Positions 52,401-60,335 of a DNA stretch of 64,000 nt are shown in pieces (the stretch's first letter is position 1; each line of letters opens with the position of its first letter). The position numbers and the translations under genes are program-made. Source of the DNA: an uncultured Odoribacter sp. (GTDB lineage Bacteria; Bacteroidota; Bacteroidia; Bacteroidales; Marinifilaceae); NCBI GenBank assembly GCA_910588375.1, contig CAJUQA010000002.1, positions 1-64,000 on the forward strand, read 5' to 3'. The notes beneath the pieces were generated by a model. The model was given only the letters and a program-made list of their open reading frames with translations, was not told the DNA's origin and made no database searches.

Positions 52401-52517
52401 ATGTTTGCGGGCATGGCGGCGACGATTATGGGCGGTTTGTTTGTGGCTACGCTGCTGACTTTACTGGTGTTGCCCGTGACCTATTGTATTTTCTACAAAG
52501 TGAGGGCGGATAAATAA
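49473..52517 (+). CDS. RND efflux permease (AcrB-type)
   Basis: This 1014-residue inner-membrane proton antiporter has the RND plan of two six-span halves with large periplasmic loops. Spans near 335-500 and 860-1010 flank VIVIAIIFIVMGVRAGM and NRTSLAAFIIAMGMLVDNAIVVTDN. That second motif places Asp where AcrB has its first relay Asp, and Asn at the second, as in several other HAE1 pumps. The second half has MNIKNAIVLVDQIGIELE. Substrates are not predictable. I use the ATG at 49473, ten bases after the adaptor stop; a TTG at 49464 is also in frame. Confidence 0.93.
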   Translation: MNLPKYSLEHTKVVYFFLTIMLVGGILSFFKLPKKEDAPFVIKQAVLVTQYPGATSSEVEKLVTEPIEREIQSMSEVKQIKSESYFGLSKITIELKPTIKAERMPVKWDELRRKVLNIQSQLPPGASQIKVNDDFGDVFGIYYALTIDEGFSYKELRHWTQKIKTELTPIEGVQKVMLFGEQTEVVNVLFPVPKLAALGIDPNVIAQTLQTQNLQVNTGEINAGSYQLKIVADGTYKSLDDIRDQIIISKGGSEVRLGDIATVERGYLDPPSNLMRVNSKRAIGIGVASGAEDDVVAVGDLVAEKLAEIEKLIPVGMELISIYPENVIAREANNGFILNLIESLVIVIAIIFIVMGVRAGMLIGSSLLFSVSGTLLIMLFVGVGLNRTSLAAFIIAMGMLVDNAIVVTDNAQIGIKRGMSRYKALIAGATGPQWGLLGATFIAVCSFLPMFMAPDSMAEIVKPLFIVLAVSLGLSWILALTQTTSFGNFILKENTEEGTKDPYDTKLYHKFEQLLFKLIHHRYITLFSVIGFLIFSLVVMALMPQSFFPLMDKPYMRADLIFPNGYAIRDVEQNVFQIEEYLKHHPKVKSYAVTMGGSPIRYYLASSSYGPASNFANVMIETHDSKDSPAMEEEFYEYMLHNYPNVLTRSGLFMLSPVPEATIEIGFIGENMDTLAALAERAKEVARKCDKVMEVRSSWGTLIPVWKPMFSQEKGLRLGITRQQVAYSLKLATNGVPLGEYREGDLFMPVLMKAVDIDSIHPQDVRTLPVFSSKGKSVKVEQVTDDFKLEYDYSVIKRYNRERCLMMQCEPKRGANAIAAFNQVLTAVQKEVHLPEGYKMKYFGDQEQHDKSMAALGKNIPLMFLLIYLTLLLLFPKNYRSPVVIMLMLPLIFIGVVWGLIGFGKSMDFFAMLGLLGLIGMNIKNAIVLVDQIGIELEAGREPLYAVIDATKTRIVPVTMASGTTILGMLPLLWDAMFAGMAATIMGGLFVATLLTLLVLPVTYCIFYKVRADK

Positions 52518-52546
52518 AACGGAACCGGAGGAAAGAATCGGACAAA

Positions 52547-53830
52547 ATGAATGATATGATGAAAAAATGGATATATTGGGGAATGTTGGTGACGGCGTTC
52601 CCGGTTTCAGCCCAGACGAAGACGTTGTCTGTGGCTGAATACAGACAGAAAGTGCTGGATTACAGCCAGCAAATCAAACAGAGTGCGGAGCAGCGCATGG
52701 CGATGCAGGAGGCGATGAGGACGGCCAGGACGGCTTATTTCCCCCAGCTGGACTTTTCCGGAAACGTGCAGTACCGCATCAATGATTATGAGATGGATTT
52801 TGCTGGCGTGAAAATCGGGATGGCCAGTGAAACCTATAATGTGGAGGCGGGATTGGTGCAGAATGTATATGGGGGAGGTGCCGTGAGAAACCGCTATAAG
52901 GCAGCTGAAATTCAGCGGGATATTGCCCAGAAATCAGAAGAACTGACCGTCGATAATATCGTCTATGCTGCGGATGTCAGCTATTGGTCGACGACGGCTA
53001 AAAAAGATTTATATCTGGTGATTTCCCAGTATGTGGATATTATCCGGAGTTTGGAAAAAGTGGTAATGGACCGATTTACGGACGGGTATATCAGCAAGAC
53101 GGATCTTTTACAGGTGCAGTCACGGCTGAAAGATGCGGAATTGCAAAAAAGCAACGCGTATAAAGCCTATCAGATAGCTTTGCAGAATCTGAACATACTG
53201 ATGGGCCAATCTCCGCAGAATGCCGTGGAGATATCGGATTCCATCACGATGTTGCAGGCACTGCCTCCGCAGGCCGGAGCCGAGGCTGTTTGGGAAAACC
53301 GTCCGGAATACGGGATTGCCGGATTGAATGTGGACTATCAGAAAAAACAGTTGAAGCTGACACAGAGTAAGTATTTGCCGGTGTTGTCCGTCGGGATAAA
53401 GGAAACGTGGGGAACCCAGATGCTGAATATCGACGGGTCGACCATGTGGAATTCGATAGCCTTTGCTTCGGTCAGTATTCCGGTATTCCACTGGGGAGCG
53501 AGGAGCAAGGATGTCAATATGCAGAAAGCTGTTTTGCGGAGCTGCGAATACGACCTCCAGATGACAAAGGACCAGATTACCCAGGAGGTAAGCAATGCCT
53601 GGACCAATCTGACGGAAAATACCAAACAGATCCGGGTCGTGGAGGAGGCCTGTAAATTGGCGGAGGAAAACCTGGACCTGAATACTTTCAGTTATACGGA
53701 AGGCAGGTTGCCGGTATTGGATGTATTGTCGGCGCAGGTAACCTGGATTCAGGCATACAGTAACTTGATACAGACCTGGCTGCAACAGAAAGTGTCGTTG
53801 GCCGATTATAACAAGGCTGTCAGCAGATAG
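52547..53830 (+). CDS. TolC-family outer-membrane channel of the efflux pump
   Basis: The 427-residue protein has a signal peptide (about 1-23, ending VSAQ) and the two OEP halves of TolC-type channels. Helical repeats such as EYRQKVLDYSQQIKQSAEQRMAMQEAMRTARTAYFPQLDFSG begin the first half, and ISKTDLLQVQSRLKDAELQKSNAYKAYQIALQNLNILMGQSP ends it. The second half ends with YTEGRLPVLDVLSAQVTWIQAY. It completes the tripartite pump. It starts 29 bp after the RND gene. Confidence 0.92.
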   Translation: MNDMMKKWIYWGMLVTAFPVSAQTKTLSVAEYRQKVLDYSQQIKQSAEQRMAMQEAMRTARTAYFPQLDFSGNVQYRINDYEMDFAGVKIGMASETYNVEAGLVQNVYGGGAVRNRYKAAEIQRDIAQKSEELTVDNIVYAADVSYWSTTAKKDLYLVISQYVDIIRSLEKVVMDRFTDGYISKTDLLQVQSRLKDAELQKSNAYKAYQIALQNLNILMGQSPQNAVEISDSITMLQALPPQAGAEAVWENRPEYGIAGLNVDYQKKQLKLTQSKYLPVLSVGIKETWGTQMLNIDGSTMWNSIAFASVSIPVFHWGARSKDVNMQKAVLRSCEYDLQMTKDQITQEVSNAWTNLTENTKQIRVVEEACKLAEENLDLNTFSYTEGRLPVLDVLSAQVTWIQAYSNLIQTWLQQKVSLADYNKAVSR

Positions 53831-53926
53831 GTGGGTTTCGGCATATTTCTTGCAGGGAATACAAACGGTGCCGGTTCAATGCGGGGAGCGGGAATGTTTT
53901 TAGGGATGTGATTAATAGTTTGTCAT

Positions 53927-56113
53927 ATGTATAAATATTGGTTGTGGGTTGTATTTTGTCTTTGCCTGTTGACGGAATTACATGCAGAGCGGAAAAAGGT
54001 GGGCTTGGTGTTAAGCGGCGGTGGGGCCAAGGGGATTGCCCATATCGGGGTGATAGAGGTGTTGGAAAAAGCCGGCATCCCGGTAGACATCGTTGTGGGA
54101 ACCAGTATGGGCTCTATCGTAGGGGGACTGTATGCCATCGGATATGACGGGAAGACCCTGGACAGTATCGTACGCCGGCAGAATTGGCCTTATCTTTTGA
54201 GCGACAGATTGGTACGCGACAAATTGTCTTTTTCGGAAAAAGAGGTCACGGAAAAATATGTATTGTCTTTCCCTTTTGGTAAAGACAAGGATACCCGTAT
54301 GCCGGCGGGGTTTGTCAGCGGACAGAACATTTACAATCTGTTTTCCGACCTGACGGCCGGCTACCATGATTCCCTTGATTTTGCTTCTTTGCCTGTGCCT
54401 TTTGCCTGTGTGGCGGCAGATATGGTCACGGGAAAGGAAGTAGTGCTGGAAAAAGGCCTGCTGGTGCAGGCCATGCGCTCGAGCATGGCTATTCCGGGGG
54501 CATTCACTCCGGTGAGGACCGATGGAATGGTATTGGTGGACGGAGGTATTGTCAATAATTTTCCGGTGGATGTGGCCAAGGCGATGGGGGCGGAGGTGAT
54601 TATCGGAGTGGATGTGCAGTCGGACTTGAAAGAAGCGGAGAAATTAAATACGCTGCCGGGAGTCATGGGGCAATTAATAAACTTGATGTGCCTCAATAAG
54701 TTTGAAGCCAATAAAGCCATGACCGATATATATATACGGCCGGATGTAAGGGGATATTCGGCCGCCTCTTTTAATAAAGAGGCTATCGATACCCTCCTGG
54801 CTCATGGGGTGGAAGCGGCATTGTTGAAATGGGATGAACTGCAGGAACTGAAACGGCAACTGGGGGCGGATTCCTTGCCTTGCAGGCGGTCTTTAGCAGC
54901 GGAGACGGTTCGGGATACTTTTTTTGTCCGGGATATTCATCTGAAAGGAATTTCGGAAAAAGACCGGGTGTGGATAAAGAAAATCATACGTTTGAAAGAT
55001 AACCGGATGATGACCCGTGAGGATATTCACCAGGTGATAACCCGTCTGTACGGAACGAAACTGTTCAGCGGCGTGACCTATCGTTTGCTGGGGGGGCCGG
55101 TGTATGACCTGGAGTTGAACCTGCAGCAGCGGGAAATGAGCGAACTCCGGTTGGGAGTGCGTTTCGATTCCGAAGAGATGGCGGCCCTATTGCTCAATAC
55201 CCGTTTGAACTTCCGGGCATTGAAAGGTTCCCGTTTTGAATTGACCGCCCGTTTGAGCAAAAGCCCTTTTGTCCGTTTGGATTATTCTTTTGAAAATCCT
55301 TTCTGGCATAAACTGAACCTGAGTTATATGTTCAAATACAATGATTTCGGCCTGTATGCAAAGGGAGACAAGGTAAACGGGACAACGTGTCGTTATCATC
55401 TGGGCGAGTTGAGTCTGACGGATTTTTATATCCGGAATTTCAAATTCCAGTGGGGATTGCGGTATGAATATTTCGATTATGATGATTTTTTGGTCAGGAC
55501 GGACGAACAGAATATCAGTGTGCGTTCGGAGGGCTTTATCTCATATTACGGATTAGCCCATCTGGAGACTTACGACAGACGGTATTACCCGACAAAAGGG
55601 GTTTCTTTCAAGGCGTCCTATTCTCTCTACACGGACAATTTTATCCAATACGACAACCGTACGCCGTTTTCGGCTGTGAGTGCTGATTTTACGGGTGTCA
55701 TTTCCCTGACGAACCGTTTTAAGCTTCTGCCGTCGGTTTACGGGAGAGTGTTGATAGGGCATGAGGTACCTTATCCTTACCTGAATTATATGGGAGGCGA
55801 TGTGGCCGGACGCTATATGAACCAGCAATTGCCTTTTTGGGGGATTCACCATGTGGAATTGTTTGAAAATGCTTTGTTGGCGGGGAAGTTGCATTTCCGC
55901 CAACGGATGGGCTCCCGCCATTACTTGTCGTTGATAGGGAATTATGCTTTGCAGAACGATAATTTTTTTGATATTCTCAAGAAAAAAGGAATCTGGGGGG
56001 GAGGCGTAGGCTATTCTAATGATTTACCTGTAGGACCAGTGGATGTCGTCGTCAGTCTGTCCGATTGGACGAAAAAAGCGAGTTTCTATTTCAACCTGGG
56101 GTTTTATTTTTAG
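53927..56113 (+). CDS. Patatin-like phospholipase fused to a BamA/TamA-type barrel
   Basis: This 728-residue protein resembles the PlpD/type Vd secretion group. After a signal peptide (1-20) the patatin domain has the oxyanion loop SGGGAKG, the nucleophile elbow GTSMGS (Ser60) and the DGG motif (Asp205). A POTRA-like segment (about 310-380, VRDTFFVRDIHLKGISEKD) links to a 16-strand-type outer-membrane barrel (about 385-728) ending in aromatic residues (YFNLGFYF). Such enzymes act on phospholipids at or outside the outer membrane. The gene is 96 bp after the TolC-type gene and may be a separate unit. Confidence 0.92.
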   Translation: MYKYWLWVVFCLCLLTELHAERKKVGLVLSGGGAKGIAHIGVIEVLEKAGIPVDIVVGTSMGSIVGGLYAIGYDGKTLDSIVRRQNWPYLLSDRLVRDKLSFSEKEVTEKYVLSFPFGKDKDTRMPAGFVSGQNIYNLFSDLTAGYHDSLDFASLPVPFACVAADMVTGKEVVLEKGLLVQAMRSSMAIPGAFTPVRTDGMVLVDGGIVNNFPVDVAKAMGAEVIIGVDVQSDLKEAEKLNTLPGVMGQLINLMCLNKFEANKAMTDIYIRPDVRGYSAASFNKEAIDTLLAHGVEAALLKWDELQELKRQLGADSLPCRRSLAAETVRDTFFVRDIHLKGISEKDRVWIKKIIRLKDNRMMTREDIHQVITRLYGTKLFSGVTYRLLGGPVYDLELNLQQREMSELRLGVRFDSEEMAALLLNTRLNFRALKGSRFELTARLSKSPFVRLDYSFENPFWHKLNLSYMFKYNDFGLYAKGDKVNGTTCRYHLGELSLTDFYIRNFKFQWGLRYEYFDYDDFLVRTDEQNISVRSEGFISYYGLAHLETYDRRYYPTKGVSFKASYSLYTDNFIQYDNRTPFSAVSADFTGVISLTNRFKLLPSVYGRVLIGHEVPYPYLNYMGGDVAGRYMNQQLPFWGIHHVELFENALLAGKLHFRQRMGSRHYLSLIGNYALQNDNFFDILKKKGIWGGGVGYSNDLPVGPVDVVVSLSDWTKKASFYFNLGFYF

Positions 56114-56129
56114 AAGAGATACAATGAAA

Positions 56130-56157
56130 AAAAAGTCAGCTTTCCAGCTGACTTTTT
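56130..56157. terminator. Bidirectional terminator between patatin gene and initiator tRNA
   Basis: AAAAAGTCAGCT and AGCTGACTTTTT pair over 12 bp with a 4-nt loop. It fits both the plus-strand patatin gene and the minus-strand tRNA. Confidence 0.85.
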
Positions 56158-56162
56158 CTTTG

Positions 56163-56234
<72 letters not shown>

Positions 56235-56362
56235 ATTTTATTCAAACGTCCTATTTCCGTTTGACAAGTGCAAATGTAGGGCGTTTTTTTTGTTTATCCA
56301 AATTATTCGTCGATTATTTCTCGGATTTTTTTAATATTGCTGAAATAAAGGGTGTTTTGTGC

Positions 56363-56370
56363 TATTTTTG
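56363..56370 (+). promoter_or_regulatory. -7 box for the GNAT gene
   Basis: TATTTTTG matches TAnnTTTG and lies 28 bp before the ATG at 56399. The open frame from 56261 would start upstream of it. Confidence 0.5.
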
Positions 56371-56398
56371 TAGAAATAGAAAAATTGAACCGGAATTT

Positions 56399-56926
56399 AT
56401 GATAGAATTGAGACGAATCACACAGGGGACAGACCGGGAGTTACAGACATTGCTTTCTTTATACCGGGAAGCTTTTCCGCAAGAGGAACGCCGGGAGGAA
56501 GGACAATTGCTGCGCTTGGTGGAGGAAAAGAAAGAAATGGTATTTAACGCGGTGAAAGCGGACGGTGACTTGGCCGGATTGTTTGTTTATTGGGAGTTTG
56601 AGGAATTTTATTATTTGGAGCATCTGGCTGTCTGTCCGGAGTTAAGAAACCGTAAAATCGGACAACAGGTGCTTGATTATGCGGATAGGGCATTGAAAGG
56701 TTGTCGTATCCTGGAAGTGGAACCGCCTTTGACTGAAATAGCTGCGCGGCGTATCGCCTATTATCGGCGCAATGGCTATGAGGTGGTGGAGAAAACGTAT
56801 GAACAGCCTTCTTACGACGGACTAAAAAACGGTATACCCTTGTGGATTATGAGTAATTATCGGGAAATGAATCCGGCAGAAGCCATAGATACCATCCAAA
56901 AAGAAGTGTACCGGAACAATTATTAG
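56399..56926 (+). CDS. GNAT-family N-acetyltransferase
   Basis: The 175-residue protein has the GNAT acyl-CoA site: YYLEHLAVCPELRNRKIGQQVLDYA, where the RNRKIG stretch is the pyrophosphate loop, and later AARRIAYYRRNGYEV. It transfers an acetyl group to an amine on an unknown substrate. The N-terminus EAFPQEERREE is common in GNATs that act on small molecules. It ends 7 bp from the convergent PAP2 gene. Confidence 0.88.
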   Translation: MIELRRITQGTDRELQTLLSLYREAFPQEERREEGQLLRLVEEKKEMVFNAVKADGDLAGLFVYWEFEEFYYLEHLAVCPELRNRKIGQQVLDYADRALKGCRILEVEPPLTEIAARRIAYYRRNGYEVVEKTYEQPSYDGLKNGIPLWIMSNYREMNPAEAIDTIQKEVYRNNY

Positions 56927-56933
56927 TGCCGGT

Positions 56934-57605
56934 TCAGGGCCGAAAGACGGGATATAGGGCGATAAGCAATGTCGTGATACATCCGGTCAGAACAATCGCC
57001 TGCCACTGACGCATGGGGAGGCGGGGATGAAGGTCATTTCTGACAAACCGCCGCAATGCGTAACGATAGAGCTTGTACATGAGTACGGCTCCGCTCAGTC
57101 CGACCAGCATCCCGACAAAAAGGTCGCCCGGATAATGTACGCCGATGTAAATGCGGGAATAGGAGTTGACGGCAGCCCAGCCCAGAATAAAAAGCGTGAG
57201 TATTTTGTTCTTGAATAACAGCATCACAAAGAATGCCAGCCCGAAAGAATTGGCGGCGTGACAGGAGGGGAAACCGTATCTTCCGCCCCGTTTCCCGTTA
57301 ACGAGGTGTACCCATTCCGAAATGGAGTTGTTGGGATTGGACGGGCGCATACGCTCCACCAAAGGGCGGATCAACGTGGCGCATATCTGGTCGGCATATA
57401 CGATGGTCAATACAATGGCAATGACCGTCAATAAACTCACTGCCGGACGCATGTTTTTGCAGATGACGTATAAAATCGCGGCATACATGGGTACCCAAGG
57501 CCATTTTGCCGTGAAAATCCACATGAACTGATCCCAATAATGGGAGTGTAGTCCGTTTAGAAACAGGAAAAGTTCCTGGTCTGACAATCGTATCGCTTCC
57601 AACAT
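56934..57605 (-). CDS. PAP2-family membrane phosphatase
   Basis: The 223-residue protein has six spans and the three PAP2 motifs: RPLVERMRPS (motif 1, Arg-Pro), YGFPSCHAANSFG (motif 2, catalytic His) and SRIYIGVHYPGDL (motif 3, His/Asp). Such enzymes dephosphorylate lipid phosphates such as undecaprenyl-pyrophosphate, phosphatidic acid or lipid A. The exact substrate is open. It is 30 bp downstream of the thioredoxin-like gene on the same strand. Confidence 0.92.
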   Translation of the reverse strand: MLEAIRLSDQELFLFLNGLHSHYWDQFMWIFTAKWPWVPMYAAILYVICKNMRPAVSLLTVIAIVLTIVYADQICATLIRPLVERMRPSNPNNSISEWVHLVNGKRGGRYGFPSCHAANSFGLAFFVMLLFKNKILTLFILGWAAVNSYSRIYIGVHYPGDLFVGMLVGLSGAVLMYKLYRYALRRFVRNDLHPRLPMRQWQAIVLTGCITTLLIALYPVFRP

Positions 57606-57635
57606 GGCTTCCGTATAGCTTATTCGCGTAGAGCC

Positions 57636-58079
57636 TTATTTTTTAGCGGCCGGAGCAGCCACAAGCAATTTTTCGTTGATGATTTGCACCAATTGCTCCT
57701 TCGGACGTAATCCGGGAACCAAAAAGGGATCGCCTTTCAAAGGAATGAAGACCATTAAGGGAATGCTGCTTGCATTGAAAAGGCGTGCCAATTCTCTTTC
57801 TTTGTCCGTGTCTACCTTATAAATCTGTATTTTATCCCCGTAATCCTTCTGTATCTCGGAAAGGATAGGAGCCAACCGTTTGCAAGGACCGCACCAGGTG
57901 GCATACAGGTCGATGATGACGGGTTTTTTCCCGGCGAATTTCCATTCCTTGTTTTTTTCGTAATTCCAGATTAAGTCTTTGAACTCCTGGGTGGTCATAT
58001 CCTTGACCGTCTGTCCGTTGACTGTCAGAAAAAGACCGGAGAAGAATAAAACAAACAGAAGTATGAATTTGTTTCTCAT
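57636..58079 (-). CDS. Exported thioredoxin-like protein
   Basis: The 147-residue protein has a signal peptide (MRNKFILLFVLFFSGLFLT start) ending near NGQ, then a thioredoxin fold with active site YATWCGPCKRLAP and the cis-proline in SSIPLMVFI. It should act in the periplasm on disulfides. The ATG at 58079 is preferred, since the frame open to 58208 begins upstream of the promoter and has no leader. The last residues (LLVAAPAAKK) are low complexity. Confidence 0.92.
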   Translation of the reverse strand: MRNKFILLFVLFFSGLFLTVNGQTVKDMTTQEFKDLIWNYEKNKEWKFAGKKPVIIDLYATWCGPCKRLAPILSEIQKDYGDKIQIYKVDTDKERELARLFNASSIPLMVFIPLKGDPFLVPGLRPKEQLVQIINEKLLVAAPAAKK

Positions 58080-58117
58080 GAGTATTTGAATTTTAGTGTT
58101 CACTCGGTTTATCTCTG

Positions 58118-58125
58118 CAAAGGTA
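58118..58125 (-). promoter_or_regulatory. -7 box for the thioredoxin/PAP2 pair
   Basis: The minus strand reads TACCTTTG, a TAnnTTTG match, 38 bp upstream of the start at 58079. Confidence 0.5.
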
Positions 58126-58166
58126 AGAAAAAAGTTGAAAAGATGGCTTTCAACCCATACAACTCT

Positions 58167-58312
58167 TATACTTTTCCCAGGGGTTTCCCTGATAGCACGG
58201 CGTAGCAATTGGAATGTAGCGGCGTATCACTTACGCTCCCGGCTGCCGTTGGTCCGCTCCTACATCCCAGTTGATTCGGAGGTGATGGAGGGAAACCTAT
58301 GGGAAAGGTATA
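58167..58312. repeat. 146-bp element with 24-bp terminal inverted repeats (possible MITE or structured RNA)
   Basis: The ends 58167-58190 and 58289-58312 pair over 24 positions: 21 Watson-Crick pairs, two G-U and one mismatch. Inside, GGAATGTAG and CTACATCCC also pair, so the whole element folds into one long imperfect hairpin. Both ends begin or end with TATA, which would fit a TA-target element of the IS630/mariner type. It holds no convincing gene and lies between divergent promoters of the thioredoxin and ispE genes. Its GC-rich core differs from the AT-rich flanks. Confidence 0.5.
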
Positions 58313-58393
58313 CTGATAGGATGGCAAATGAATTTTGTGCCGGGGAGGGTTTAATTGTCGGGGCGATAATTTCAGTTTTTTATTTTTTAATTA

Positions 58394-58401
58394 TACTTTT
58401 G
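58394..58401 (+). promoter_or_regulatory. -7 box for ispE
   Basis: TACTTTTG matches TAnnTTTG and lies 68 bp before the ispE ATG, downstream of the 146-bp hairpin element. Confidence 0.5.
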
Positions 58402-58469
58402 TTCATCGCTCTTGCCGGAAACGGTCGCTTGGAGGGGACAGAAGTGGACAGGTTAAAAAATTGAAAATC

Positions 58470-59297
58470 ATGTTGGTATATCCGAATGCAAAAATAAATC
58501 TGGGGTTGTATGTCACCGGGAAGAGACCGGACGGGTTTCATAATCTGGAATCCGTGTTTTATCCGGTGGCTCTGGCGGATATTTTGGAAGTCAATCAGAT
58601 AAATAAACCGAAAAGGACATGTGTTTTTCAGAACACAGGTATTCCGCTGGATTGCGCAGCCGAAAAAAACTTAGTGGTGAAAGCCTACAAGCTCTTGGCT
58701 GCTGCCCATGACCTGCCTGCAGTGGAGGTGAAATTACATAAAGTGATTCCCTACGGGGCGGGATTGGGGGGAGGTTCCTCCGATGCGGCGTTTATGCTGA
58801 AATTGCTGAATACCTATTTTGATTTGAAAATTTCGGAGCGGGGGCTTATCAACTATGCTTCCCGGTTAGGGAGCGACTGTATGTTTTTTATCAAAAACAC
58901 GCCTGCATTTGTGGGTGGAAGAGGGGAGATACTGGAAGAAATGGCCTTTTCGCTGGAGAAATACAAAATTGTTATCGTAAAGCCTGACTGCGAGGTTTCT
59001 ACGGCTGAAGCCTACCGGGGTATCGTGCCTTGCGAAGCCTCCTATGATTTGCATCAGCTTCCCCGTTTGCCCATAGAGAAATGGCAGACAAAAATAGGCA
59101 ACGATTTTGAAAAAACGGTCCTGGCGGAGCATCCGGCAATAAAAAGGACGAAAATGGCTTTGTACGAAGCCGGTGCCTTGTATGCTTCCATGACGGGAAG
59201 CGGTTCCGGTGTGTATGGCATTTTCCCGCAGGATGCGAAAATCACTGTCGATTTGAAAGGCGAATTTATGTGGATGGATGAAAAAACAAATGAGTAA
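58470..59297 (+). CDS. ispE: 4-diphosphocytidyl-2-C-methyl-D-erythritol kinase
   Basis: It phosphorylates CDP-methylerythritol in the non-mevalonate isoprenoid pathway. As a GHMP kinase of 275 residues it has PNAKINLGLYVTGKRPDGFHNLES (family opening, in part), the ATP loop PYGAGLGGGSSDAAFML and the C-terminal MTGSGSGVYGIF. The chosen ATG at 58470 gives a normal length and sits just before the conserved PNAKINLGL. The small membrane protein gene at 59301 follows immediately. Confidence 0.95.
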   Translation: MLVYPNAKINLGLYVTGKRPDGFHNLESVFYPVALADILEVNQINKPKRTCVFQNTGIPLDCAAEKNLVVKAYKLLAAAHDLPAVEVKLHKVIPYGAGLGGGSSDAAFMLKLLNTYFDLKISERGLINYASRLGSDCMFFIKNTPAFVGGRGEILEEMAFSLEKYKIVIVKPDCEVSTAEAYRGIVPCEASYDLHQLPRLPIEKWQTKIGNDFEKTVLAEHPAIKRTKMALYEAGALYASMTGSGSGVYGIFPQDAKITVDLKGEFMWMDEKTNE

Positions 59298-59300
59298 AAT

Positions 59301-59618
59301 ATGAAAGGTAATTTGATTGTTGTTTTAATCGGTATGGTAGCGGGATTCATCGGCATAATCCCGCTTTTGAGGCAGAAAGCGGACAAGTATTGGGTGTTTG
59401 CTCTCTTTCTTCTTTACTTTATGATGCCTTGGGTGATTTATCGTATTACCGTGCCGGGGGTACGTTGGTGGTTGAAAGGGGCTGTCGTGACATTGGCTTT
59501 GGCATTGCCTTTGGTCATTGCTGCCGGGAGGGGGTATAAAAGATTTGTGTTCCCGATATTGATTACCTCGGTCGTGGTCGGTTTTTTGATTACCTTTTTA
59601 GGCTACTATCTCTTATAA
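59301..59618 (+). CDS. Small four-span membrane protein, function unknown
   Basis: This 105-residue protein begins 3 bp after the ispE stop. It has hydrophobic spans at about 5-22, 32-48, 60-77 and 84-104, with basic loops (LLRQKADKYW, GRGYKRF). No family is recognised. Tight spacing suggests translation coupled to ispE. Confidence 0.7.
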   Translation: MKGNLIVVLIGMVAGFIGIIPLLRQKADKYWVFALFLLYFMMPWVIYRITVPGVRWWLKGAVVTLALALPLVIAAGRGYKRFVFPILITSVVVGFLITFLGYYLL

Positions 59619-59620
59619 AA

Positions 59621-59658
59621 CGGAGAGGGAGATACACTTCCGCGTATTTCCCTCTCCG
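59621..59658. terminator. Hairpin between converging genes
   Basis: CGGAGAGGGAGATAC and GTATTTCCCTCTCCG pair over 15 bp with one G-U and an 8-nt loop. It separates the converging 59301 and 59667 genes. The U-run is weak. Confidence 0.65.
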
Positions 59659-59666
59659 GCCGGAGA

Positions 59667-60215
59667 TTATTTCCGTAACGCCAAAGAAAACATAATGGCG
59701 GAAATTCCTCCGAAAATAAAGGCTAATCCTGTCCATACGATGATGTTGAGTACCCCGAACAAAGGGTGGAAAATAATCAGGAAGGAAAAAATCAGAGTCA
59801 GAATACCTCCTGCCAATACCCATCCCCAGTTGGAGACTTTCCAGGCTTGCAACTGGCTTGACCGTCCGATGAAGTTGATGCCGAGAAACATTAAAATAAA
59901 CCCGACGGCATAGGGCAGTATGTCCATGGCCCATTCCAAATTGGCTAAAAAGATACACCCGATGATTACGTCGATAATCCCCGTTGCCAGTCCCCAGCCC
60001 CAGCTCCTGTATCTTTGGTGGGAAAAAGCGGTAATGATTTCATTGATACCGAAGAGAATAAACATAATACAAAAATAGGTGGCTAATGCAAAATAGGATT
60101 CCACGGGGTTCCGGAATACCCATATACCGCATAATACGGAAAGTATCCCGATAATGAGCATGAGCCACCAATACTTATAACTTCTGTAATTTTCAACTGT
60201 TTCCATTGTTTTCAT
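59667..60215 (-). CDS. DUF308/HdeD-like membrane protein
   Basis: The 182-residue protein has six hydrophobic spans in three repeated pairs (WWLMLIIGILSVLCGIWVF, LATGIIDVIIGCIFLANL, VLAGGILTLIFSFLIIFHP), each ending in a short turn with a Gly or Pro. This is the DUF308 pattern, known from the acid-resistance membrane protein HdeD. The role in this organism is not known. An ATG at 60206 is an alternative start. Confidence 0.88.
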   Translation of the reverse strand: MKTMETVENYRSYKYWWLMLIIGILSVLCGIWVFRNPVESYFALATYFCIMFILFGINEIITAFSHQRYRSWGWGLATGIIDVIIGCIFLANLEWAMDILPYAVGFILMFLGINFIGRSSQLQAWKVSNWGWVLAGGILTLIFSFLIIFHPLFGVLNIIVWTGLAFIFGGISAIMFSLALRK

Positions 60216-60335
60216 TTTTATAGGTTAAACAATGGTTTTAACGATATTGAAGACGGGAAGTTTATTTCAGCCGGATTTTTTTGAAAGGAGAGAAAGATTG
60301 ACGGCAAACAAAGCCGTCAATCTTTGGGAAGAATT

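Noticed and set aside
58167..58312. Cobalamin or other known riboswitch before ispE
   Set aside because: GCCGGGAG and GGGAAACC resemble parts of B12 motifs, but their order and spacing are wrong and the ispE promoter lies downstream.
58096..58464. 122-codon plus-strand ORF through the hairpin element
   Set aside because: It crosses the inverted repeats and the ispE promoter region, and its membrane-like segment comes from an AT-rich run. No family resemblance.
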